This document shows, one piece after another, positions 57,101 to 64,000 of a DNA stretch of 64,000 nt. A program made the position numbers and the translations under genes. How positions within the stretch are numbered: the stretch's first letter is position 1; each line of letters starts with the position of its first letter. Origin of the DNA: Asterias amurensis (Eukaryota; Echinodermata; Asteroidea; Forcipulatida; Asteriidae); the NCBI RefSeq assembly GCF_032118995.1, contig NC_092666.1, positions 15,253,950 to 15,317,949 of the forward strand. Direction: 5' to 3'. The notes under the pieces are model-generated. The model was not told the DNA's origin and made no database searches. It worked only from the letters and a program-made list of their open reading frames with translations.

Positions 57101-60100
57101 TTTTCAGTTTTAATTTTTAATCCAACACGGAATACAAAAGAAAAACTTGTTTTAAACCATTAAAAAATAATATGGCATATTATTGTCAAGCCATTGTAAA
57201 AAATAGTTTAAAAAAAGAAAGAAAGTAAACTGATTGATGCAAGGTAATTCAAAATAGACCAAGCGAAAATGTTTAAGGGCTTTTCATTTCATGTATACAG
57301 AAAGTTTGGTTTCTGAATATAAATAAAACTAACCTGTGAACATTTTCAATGTTAAAGGTAGAAGTGTTTATTAGATGATGACGAGAATCCATAACTGGAA
57401 TACACAATCTGAGAAAACATTTCAAAAGTTTCTCAGATTGAAATATTTGTTAATCCCTCTCTCTATAATTGTCTCAGAAACGTTTCTGAGATTGACAATC
57501 TTTTGAATCTCTTTCCCTAAAACCAAATTCCTTTAATGGGAATCTTTTCTCGAAATGTTGCACATTATCAACAGCTACAGTGCTTCTTACCAAGTAAGTT
57601 TTTATGGCCATTAATTTTTGGAGTGATACATTACACTCCCCTTTAAGTCAATACAACACATTGTTAAACACTTGTTTAATCTCAGTTTGTTTCTTTTTTT
57701 TAGGAACAGTGTGTAAAATAAAAAAACAGTACTTTCTTCTAGATAGTGAATTCCATTGTGATTATGATAAACACAAGGGAGTCGTTTAAGAATGTTTTAT
57801 CAAGTAAGTTTCAATTATGTTTGGAGTAATATGTATATCCTCACTTTAAAGGAACACGTTGCCTTGGATCGGTCGAGTTGGTATTTAAAAAGCATTTTGT
57901 GACCGTTTTTTATAAAATGCATATGGTTAGAAAGAGGATGTAAAAGTAGAATACAATGATCTACACAAATATGCCTCGAAATTGCATGGTTTTCTTTTTA
58001 CCTCGTCACATAACACGGTCGGCCATTTATGGGAGTCAAAATTTTGACTCCCATAAATGGCCGACCGTGATAGTTCGCGACGTAAAAAGAAAACCGTGCA
58101 ATTTTGAATGATACTTGTGTGGATCATTATATTCTACTTTTAAAACATCTTTCTAATCATATACATTTCATAACAAACGGTTACAAAATGCTTTTTATAG
58201 GCCAACTCGTCCGATCCAAGGCAACGTGTTCCTTTAAGTTTAGACATTACGTTATAAAACACTTGTTTAAAATCTAGTTTCTTAGAGTATATTTTTTGTA
58301 CAGTGTACAAGCTGTGGGGAAACAGTAATTTCTTCTGGATAGTGAATTCCATTGTGATTTTGTAAAACCCTTTGAAAGAGGTATTATTTCTAAGAATCTT
58401 ACACCTGCAAGTTTTTATGTTCAATTATATTTGGAGTGATCAAATGTATAATACCCTCCCATTAAGTTGAGACAAAAGTTGTAAAACACTTGTTTTTAAT
58501 CTAGTTTCTTTTAAGTTTTTTTTTTTTTTTTTTTTGGGGGGGGGACAGTGTGCAAAACTTTAGAGAATGTAATTGTGATTATGTAAAAACCCTAAAAGGG
58601 ATTCGTTTCTAAGAATGATATACCAAGTAATGTTATGTTCAATAATATTTGAAGTACAAATGTACCCTCTCTTTGTAAAGACATTTACAAGTTTAGATAT
58701 TAAGTTGTAAACACTTGTTTAATCTAGTTTCTATTAACTGGTTTTGGGGGCTGACAGTGTGCAAATGTTTGAGAAACAGTACTTTCTTCTGGATAGTGAA
58801 TTCCATTGTGATTATGATAAAGCCTTAGAGGTCAACACAGGTCACTACAGGCCATGCATGGGTTATCGGTTATAAGGGCATCCTTGTGGGGTTGGGTTGA
58901 GGCCAACTCTAGTTGATGGTTTTATCACTGGCAAAGCTTTCTAGCTTTCTAGACTGTCTGGTTTTTAGATTGGGGCTCAGTGAAATTTAAGCAAGTGTGT
59001 ATTGTGAGAAATAAGCAGCGATGAGTCAGAAATAATTCATATAACAGATTACTTATGGCTGACAGTTTTGGTAAAGATTTGAAACCTACTGGTTCATGTG
59101 TTTACCATGTGTGTACTATCTGAACAACTGTATAGCATAACAAAAACTGAAGACCCCCCCCCCCCCACAAACCAAATTGCAACTACATACATACACTGTA
59201 TTTATAGATTTTGTAAACAATTCAAAGAAAAATTTCAAAGCAGAAACACTTTGCACATCAAATCTCAATTTGAACTGTGTTGGTTCTGAAAAACCAAACA
59301 AAAACCAAACAAACAAACAAACTGTGGTATAACAACTAAATATTCTTGATCAGGGAAAAAACAAACAAATAAACCAACAAAAATATCAAAGCATGATGTA
59401 AATTTGAGTTGTTTCACCACCAGGTCTTTTTTTAATCTCTGCAGCTCCATGGGAAATTCATGTGCCCAATTTCATAGAGCTGCTTGAAGGCAGTGGACAC
59501 TATTGGTAACTACTCAAAATAACTATTAGCATAAAACCTTTGTGAGAAATGGCTGTCTGTCTCGGAAGTAACGTAGTTTTTGAGAAAGAATTAATTTTCC
59601 ACGAATTTGATTTCGAGACTTCAGAATTAGATTTTGAGGTCTCGAAATCAAGCATCTGAAAGCACACAACTTTGTGTGACAAGTGTGTTTTTTCTATTAT
59701 ATCTCGCAACTTTTGACAACCAATTGAGCTCAAATTTGCACAGGTTTGTTATTTTATGCATATGTTGAGATACACCAAGTGAGAAGACTGGTCTTTGACA
59801 ATTACCAATGAGTGTCTTTTTAAAGCAGAAAACATTGCTTAACAATTTTTTGCTTAGAAGAAATGAGCAAGATGCCAGTCACCAATTATTCGTGTGACAT
59901 GGTAGTTTGGCTGGTAAAACCTTATTGTGGTAAGCCAAATTATGTCGTGCTTAGCTACTTTGAGCTCTTAAGCAGCTCTATGAAGGTCCTGAGCCCAATT
60001 TCATAGAGCTGCTAAGCACAAAAATTTGCTGAGCATGAAGTCTCTTCCTTGAGAAAAACAGGACTACCAAGCAAATTTCCACGTGATTTTCCGTATAAGC

Positions 60101-62042
60101 AAACAACAGCTGAATACAAGTAACAAGCAATTTGCCACAAATGGAAATTTGGTTGGTAATCCTGTTTTTATCAAGGAATAAATTTCATGCTAAGCTAATT
60201 TTTGTGCCTAGCAGCTCTATGGAATTGGCCCTTGGTGTTCTTACTTACTCTGTATAGTAAGTTTTGCGGGTCTGGATGTTAAGACAGGAATCTCAGCTTC
60301 ACTTGAGATGACATGACAAAGATACTCTCCATCATCCTCAAGAATCACATTCTCAATCTGTAGATTGTACTCTCCAAGAGATGTATTCCCAACAAAAGAA
60401 AATCTGGAAAAAAAAAAAATTAATATAAATAATAAGATGTAAAACTAATCAAACTTTTAAAACTTAAATTTAGTTTCGTGATTCACTTCCAATTAAAAAT
60501 ATTTATGAAAATGGACAGCAAATTACTATATAGTACAAGTCTCTAACCTCAGGTGAAAATTGTGTAAAATACCAGCCAATACCCTTCACATGCAATTCTT
60601 TACAAAATCCCCAAAACTTTCAACTTCAAGTATGGTCTGTGCGTTTTTCTAAAAACATTTTTTGGTTCTTTCCTGAATTGTTATGATATTATAAAAACAG
60701 CATTGAAATTGATGACCAACAACTGGATTATACTTATAATTAGCCCTATAATAAACACAATAGGGTAGAAGTTTCCATAATCAGGGAAATTTTCAAAATT
60801 GAGCACAGAAATATTGGTTTATTTTCAGGAAACTTTCAGCAAAATCAGGGAAAGTTGACAGCTCAGTGTCGTACTCTTCCATAAGCAAAGTTTTTTTCCC
60901 AGGGAACTTTCAGCAGGGCAGATAGAGTTAAGGTCTAGTCACACAGACCCCGATAACGAGAACAATAACAATGCACGCCCTCGATTGGTTGAATTGCTCC
61001 ATGATGAATACATGTATGCCACCCTCATTCAACCAATCTAGGGCATCCATTTTTATTGTTCTCGTTTTGGTTCTCGTTATCGGAGCCTGTTACAGCTTTT
61101 TGTGCTTCGGTACCAGCATGTTTTAATGCCTGCATAGGATCTAATGTCCTAACACTAACAAACTCTAACACCATTGAATGGTCTCCCATGGAGTCCCAAT
61201 TGCCTTCTGGCAGCTTTTTTTATATTAATATCATCATGTTTATCTTCGCTACGGTGGTCCCCTACCAGACGATGGTTTACACATGATCCATATTTAAGTG
61301 CTTCTGAATAATGTCTGGCACGGAACATAACTTGTGAGTCTAAAATTATCTTTTGGAAAAGAAAAATCTCAACCCCTCCTGAATTCAAATTACTTTTTAC
61401 TAAACAATGAAATTTGTCATTGTTAATTTTTAGAACAGAGAACTCTTATGTAAAGTTACAATTCTCCTTCAAAACACATAAGAAATTGAAGAATTAATAA
61501 CACAAAATCAGCAGGATTAGAACATGGCCATAGAAAGCAAATTAAACTTCTTACTCAAGGCTTTCAAACAAAATTTTCTGAAAGTAATACTTGCACAAAT
61601 AGGTGAAATTCTTCATTGTTTATTTAGCCTTGCAATGGAATGACAGACATTAGTTACCAATAAAACAAACGCACAGTAAAGAATATGAAAACAACCCAAC
61701 AAACACACAGAAACGCTGTTTCAAACTACTTTGGTTGGTTGACTTTAGCCTAAAGTGTTTTAAAGTGAATATGAATACATCATAAGGAAACCAGACCATT
61801 TTGCCCTCTTAGCCTCACTTTGATATCACCCAAAATGAATGGGGGAAAAAACAAGATGGTGGCACCATACCTGGGAGAATGATTGATTAAAGGATCGGTA
61901 TCCCCAGCAATAAAGTCGACTCCTTTGAACCACAAGATGTTTCCTGATGTTTCTGTAACGATGCATTTAAGAACAACGACTGCCTCTCCGATCATGACAG
62001 CCGTGTCGCTCGGTTCCTCCTGGAATGATTGTAAAGCCAATC
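42138..62042 (-). CDS. Kirrel/Neph/IrreC-like immunoglobulin-superfamily adhesion receptor (5' end outside window)
   Basis: Eleven exons: 62042-61871, 60403-60249, 57078-56761, 55815-55681, 55001-54882, 53716-53462, 53023-52886, 51906-51745, 45443-45339, 43529-43225 and 42497-42138 (stop included). All phases agree; about 740 residues are present, close to vertebrate Kirrel1. Ig1: FQEEPSDTAVMIGE...VLKC...WFKG...YLCHV. Ig2: LTCQAIRANPVAQIKW...FVCEV. Ig3: FFRCVVDANP...ISCTATN. Ig4: MSCSADGNPKPTIKW...GTYVC. Ig5: ATLQCFTS...VIWSWGD, then GRFTVVKHEEKGGILSEL and FGVYNCTMMNDVG, which align by eye with Kirrel Ig5 (ERYTVERTNS...HYNCTAWNSFG). The membrane span is LIVWIIIAVIGTSAVIFILT, followed by KRKW. 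The Arg/Tyr/Asp-rich tail ends ATNV, a class I PDZ-ligand form (T-x-V), as in Neph proteins that bind ZO-1. The model takes the first donor after Ig5 (51745) and skips the 138-bp array. The signal-peptide exon was not found before 64000. Confidence 0.9.
43635..43800 (-). mobile_element. SINE fragment related to 39415-39665
   Basis: Shares CTCGGCAAACTCCCACAAGG, GAGTTGCACAAATCAAGAAT and GATTCAGTTACTAGACGACA with the copy at 39.4 kb. It is cut by the hAT-like insertion at 43807. Confidence 0.5.
43807..45008. mobile_element. Non-autonomous hAT-like element with CAGGCCTGGAATTAC ends
   Basis: The termini are exact inverted copies: CAGGCCTGGAATTAC at the left and GTAATTCCAGGCCTG at the right. They are flanked by TCATTA on both sides (43801-43806 and 45009-45014), a likely target duplication. 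The CAGG start suits the hAT group, although hAT duplications are usually 8 bp. Near each end are runs of GGCCGT..TGCCC words (GGCCTTGGTGCCC on the right). It contains a 15-bp tandem repeat at 44527-44587. It is in the intron between the cytoplasmic-tail exon and the membrane-span exon of the Kirrel-like gene and has no transposase ORF. Confidence 0.75.
44527..44587. repeat. 15-bp tandem repeat, four copies
   Basis: Four successive copies of TCAAGTTTGCTTATG inside the hAT-like element. Confidence 0.95.
45168..45321. repeat. Foldback, AGTTAGGAC family
   Basis: The outer ends are GCCGATTTCACGAAACGC and GTTGAAATTGACGGC. The inner pairing is CTAACTCGAGTTAGGACGAG with CCTAAGTTAGGAAGAG. It lies about 20 bp from the donor of the membrane-span exon. 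Close copy at 55263-55437. Confidence 0.7.
45953..51851 (-). repeat. 138-bp tandem array (~43 copies) derived from the Ig5 exon and its splice donor
   Basis: The first and last copies differ by 5792 bp, which is 42 periods of 138 minus 4. On the gene's strand each unit reads TGAACTGATAATAGACAAAG (strand E of the Ig fold), through YNCTMMNDVGEDTLLI (strands F-G), to CAACAAG, then the intron start GTGAGATATTAGTTACTAAC and TTGGTTCTTAG, then the next copy. So a unit is 107 bp of exon plus 31 bp of intron. Copies differ at few positions (ME/IE/MQ/RE/IK at one dipeptide; YNCT or NNCT). The unit is a multiple of three and has no stop in one frame on each strand, giving ORFs of 1201 and 802 residues on the minus strand and 1187 and 804 on the plus strand. 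Two adjacent copies (near 49475 and 49610) lack two bases and break both frames. Confidence 0.95.
51745..51906 (-). CDS. Founder exon of the array: second half of Ig domain 5
   Basis: This exon of the Kirrel-like gene starts at an acceptor behind a pyrimidine tract (TTTTTTTCTTTTTCTCAG) and ends at the first of the repeated donors (CAACAAG|GTGAGA). It encodes GTFGRFTVVKHEEKGGILSE followed by LIIDKAKMGDFGVYNCTMMN and ends LVQQ. The upstream third, including GRFTVVKHEEKGG, is unique and not in the array, so this is the original copy. Its intended partner is the membrane-span exon at 45443, and joining them keeps frame (LVQQ-E-LDLIVW). Confidence 0.85.
52140..52325. repeat. Dispersed repeat with GGGCGCCCTCACCTAGAGGTCA
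   Basis: AGGGCGCCCTCACCTAGAGGTC at 52170 is mirrored at 14370-14390 (GACCTCTAGGTGAGGGCGCCC). It has the CAATGCATAAGGTCTATT end that recurs in related blocks in the window. Confidence 0.5.
53771..54163 (+). mobile_element. 5'-truncated LINE (reverse-transcriptase C-terminal tail)
   Basis: Encodes on the plus strand RARIDFKVLVRTYQCIHG, then APVYLQSLVQEY, RNLRSSNKYLLTP, RSFQYAAVQLWNSLPEI and FKTHLKTYLL before a stop at 54072. This is the characteristic end of L2/CR1-like non-LTR retrotransposon ORF2 proteins. An (ATT)n tail follows (54135-54163). It is flanked by an imperfect target duplication of about 38 bp (53733-53770 and 54164-54201, both running TATTTTAAAA...GAG...ATTCAAGGGAAA). Only the last ~105 codons remain. 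It sits antisense in the intron just upstream of the Ig4 exon of the Kirrel-like gene. Confidence 0.85.
55263..55437. repeat. Foldback, AGTTAGGAC family
   Basis: Begins GCCGATTTCACGAAACGCTT and ends TTTGGTGAAATCGACGGC. A near copy of 45168-45321, intronic in the same gene. Confidence 0.75.
55930..56304. mobile_element. MITE-like repeat, family C (TAAAGCCATTATACACTT ends)
   Basis: The ends TAAAGCCATTATACACTTTC and AAAAGTGTATAATGGCTTTA are inverted copies 375 bp apart. The interior shares TGAGCTTAAATTTTCACAGG and GTTTGTTATTTTAT with family A, so it is a related subfamily. It is intronic between the Ig2 and Ig3 exons. Confidence 0.75.
56310..56740. repeat. GCTAAGC-rich foldback-family fragment
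   Basis: AGCTAAGCACAACAAAATTA on the left and TTTTGTGCTTAGCAAGTTAT on the right are inverted, with GGTAACCAGCCAAAATACC and GTATTTTTTGCTGGTAAC between. Confidence 0.5.
57846..58237. mobile_element. Foldback MITE, CGGTCGGCCATTTATGG family, best-preserved copy
   Basis: The ends TTAAAGGAACACGTTGCC and GGCAACGTGTTCCTTTAA are exact inverted copies, consistent with a TTAA target. The centre is the palindrome ATGGGAGTCAAAATTTTGAC followed by TCCCATAAATGGCCGACC. Same family as 13655-14046. It lies in the intron between the Ig1 and Ig2 exons. Confidence 0.9.
58240..58830. repeat. Three tandem diverged ~220-bp blocks
   Basis: Each block carries GTAAAACACTTGTTTAATCTA, an ACAGTGTGCAAA word and TTCTGGATAGTGAATTCCATTGTG. 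Blocks start near 57655, 58240, 58475 and 58690. They look like a decayed tandem duplication interrupted by the foldback MITE at 57846-58237. Confidence 0.55.
59487..59826 (+). mobile_element. ~340-bp MITE-like repeat, family A
   Basis: Starts GAAGGCAGTGGACACTATTGG and ends ATTACCAATGAGTGTCTTTTTAA, slightly shorter than other copies. It is in the intron between the Ig1 and Ig2 exons. Confidence 0.75.
59996..60235. mobile_element. Foldback MITE, TTTCATAGAGCTGCTAAGC family
   Basis: The left arm CCAATTTCATAGAGCTGCTAA pairs with TAGCAGCTCTATGGAATTGG at the right. The inner arms pair around AAAACAGGACTACCAAGC and TTGGTAATCCTGTTTTT. It ends only 14 bp from the donor of the exon ending at 60249. 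Confidence 0.8.
60946..61087. mobile_element. Foldback MITE with CCGATAACGAGAAC arms
   Basis: CCCCGATAACGAGAACAATA at the left pairs with GTTCTCGTTATCGGAGCC at the right. The inner arms pair across GCCCTCGATTGGTTGAAT and ATTCAACCAATCTAGGGC. It is intronic. Confidence 0.8.
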
Positions 62043-64000
62043 CTGGGAGAGGATTGGAAAATAAATCATTGAAGTAAACAAAAATTTCAAATGTTTTTAC
62101 AAGTCACAGAGCCAATATTTACATATCTGGCCTTTTACTGAGGTTTTATTCAAATCAAGTGAGGTATTTAGAACCACATTCAAAATATTTTCATAGCAAG
62201 AACATTTTTTTATAAAATAGACATAATATGCAATATTAACTACATTTTGAACTTTTGTTTATAATCTTTGTGGGAAGAAGAAAACAAAAATCAAATGGTT
62301 TAGTTTGTTATATGTACCTAGCAGTCCTAGAGAGCCAAAATTTGCATCTTGAAATCAGGGAGATTGTATTACACCAATCACAGAGATTGTTTAGAGTAAC
62401 AAAGTTACATTTTAAAACACTATTTTCACTCAAGAATGTTTTTTTCTAAATTTTTGACTGTATTGTGTACTTTTGTTTGTATTTTTGAAAAGTGAGAAAT
62501 GTCAAGTGATAAACCACCAGGGAAACTGACTGGGTAATTTGTTATAAATATGATGGGTCTGTTCTTTGTTGAACCCAAAATCATTATATTTTGTGTTTTA
62601 CTTTTATAACTTTGAATTTGAAAAAAAAGAGTTAAATCCCCTTAAAATATAGTTGATTACCATGTATCTTTATTTTTGGTATTTGAGGTACATTGTTATT
62701 GAAGCTGGTCAGTGTTTCCAAGGTGATCCCTCAAGGCCTCAATCAAGCTATTTTCAGGTTGGCCTTTAGTGCATAATGATCCATCTGTTGTAGGTTGTTG
62801 TTTTTTGAGTAGATCCCTTAATGGGTTGCCACCTTGATGAATTACTACTTTGGCATGTTCTCTGGCAAGGATGAATTTATAAACACACTGGATGACTAAA
62901 CGCCTACAACCTGCTACCACAATAAATAAACAATTCCACTTTTCGTTGATGAATCTTCCAGAAGAAAAGCTTTTCTTTCAACCTTTTACTTGATTGAGCA
63001 GAGTTACCAATTAAAATATTTGTATCCTGATTAAAACATAAACATTTTCTAATAAAACCAAACAATAAACTTTATAAATCAGCAATTTGTGATGACAGTG
63101 ACCTCTTGCTGACTCGCAAAAAACCTGTTATTTTCAGAATAATGTTAAATTCGGCCATGTTTTGACAGCATTGTTTTTGAGTGCATTGACAGCAGAAACC
63201 AATTGCATCTCTGGCTGCTGCATTCATGAACTGGCACTAACACTTAGAAATCTGAGAACAATTCATACGAATTCAATTTTTCCAGATTCAAATGGTTTGG
63301 GGCCCAAGTGAAGGGGAAAATGGTATTTTACTATTAATGCCCAAACAGCTGCAGTGCTTCTCACCAAGTAAGGTTTTATGGCCATTAATTTGTCATGTAC
63401 CAATCTACGGCCACCACTGCCCTACCTTTAAGAGGGACAATGCTGGGTGACTTTCAAGTCATTCAACTTCTAAATGCCTGAAAATAATACAAGTATCTAA
63501 TTATAAGATGGTTGGACTTTTATTCATGTTTGAACAAATTGACTTTAAAAAACATAAGCAAAGACTGAAAGAAGATCTGTTCAGAGACAAATGGCACAAC
63601 AACCATAAGACACTTTGAGTAGAAAAAATATATAATCTAAATAATGTAGATTTTGTCAATGGTAGCAACATGTTTTTATTTTAGTATGGCCCTGGCATGA
63701 AACAAGGGAATGTGAATAAACAATGAGATAAACAAAATATAAACAAGTCACCACAAACTGTCCTTGATCAATAAGGCCCAAGTGTCTAGTTAAGATGGTT
63801 CCCCACCCATTCAACAGGTCATTCCTTTCTCTTGACTCTATGCTATGTTGTAGTGCATTTTAAAGAGACACTGCAGTGCCATTAGGAAAAGGGTATCAAA
63901 AACAGAATGTCTTTGTTTAAAATCAGTTTATCTTCAGGTCACCTTATTGGGTTGTTATAAATAGCTCTTTTTTAAAAACAATTTTGTCTTCTTCTAGAGA
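62043..64000. other. Intronic sequence upstream of the Ig1 exon of the Kirrel-like gene
   Basis: No exon could be supported. A signal-peptide exon ending in phase 1 is expected on the minus strand, but no ATG plus hydrophobic run plus donor was seen, so it probably lies beyond 64000. A short block at 63330-63390 (CTGCAGTGCTTCTCACCAAG, TTTATGGCCATTAATTTG) resembles the repeat end near 57570-57610. The rest is AT-rich and featureless. Confidence 0.5.

Noticed and set aside
62250-63000. Signal-peptide exon of the Kirrel-like gene
   Set aside because: No ATG plus hydrophobic segment plus phase-1 donor was found on the minus strand. The ORF at 62696-62920 lacks these features.

Overview
The window is animal nuclear DNA. 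It has intron-bearing genes with GT..AG junctions, metazoan receptor families, and dense short palindromic transposons. A repeat of about 380 bp whose ends read roughly GGCAGTGGACACTATTGG occurs ten times or more. From memory this combination suggests an echinoderm, most likely a forcipulate sea star related to Asterias. That is an inference and was not searched. No bacterial genes, CRISPR arrays, rRNA genes or intact tRNA genes were seen, and no LTR or viral element was recognised.

Layout. (1) 1.2-12.0 kb is a large, decayed inverted duplication. Each arm carries a three-exon gene for a secreted protein with a PAN/apple-like domain and a second domain resembling the farnesoic-acid-methyltransferase (Methyltransf_FA) fold. 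The left copy (minus, 6097-3259) is intact. The right copy (plus, 8381-10160) has an in-frame stop. (2) 15.4-19.1 kb, minus: a small type I membrane protein with two PPPY motifs. (3) 22.3-29.2 kb, minus: a type II membrane protein whose outer part is a bacterial-type solute-binding protein family 3 domain. (4) 31.2-39.8 kb, minus: a secreted protein whose mature N-terminus is a histidine, resembling copper 'histidine-brace' (LPMO/chitin-binding-4-like) proteins, followed by a beta-propeller-like region. (5) 42.1-62.0 kb, minus: a Kirrel/Neph/IrreC-type adhesion receptor with five Ig domains, one membrane span and a PDZ-binding tail. Its signal-peptide exon lies outside the window.

The most unusual structure lies inside the Kirrel-like gene. 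The exon encoding the second half of Ig domain 5, plus the first ~31 bp of its intron, has been amplified into about 43 head-to-tail copies of a 138-bp unit (45.95-51.85 kb). The unit length is a multiple of three and the unit is open on both strands, so the array makes very long artificial ORFs in two directions. Every copy carries the exon's own splice donor, a TACTAAC branch-like motif and a potential acceptor.

Exon models for genes 1-5 were built by hand from reading frames, GT/AG junctions and phase continuity. All internal junctions are phase-consistent. The spaces between exons are filled with foldback MITEs, tRNA-derived SINEs, one truncated LINE tail, a hAT-like element and minisatellites. 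Apart from the duplicated pair in (1), the genes look like unrelated neighbours, and nothing in the sequence ties them into one pathway.
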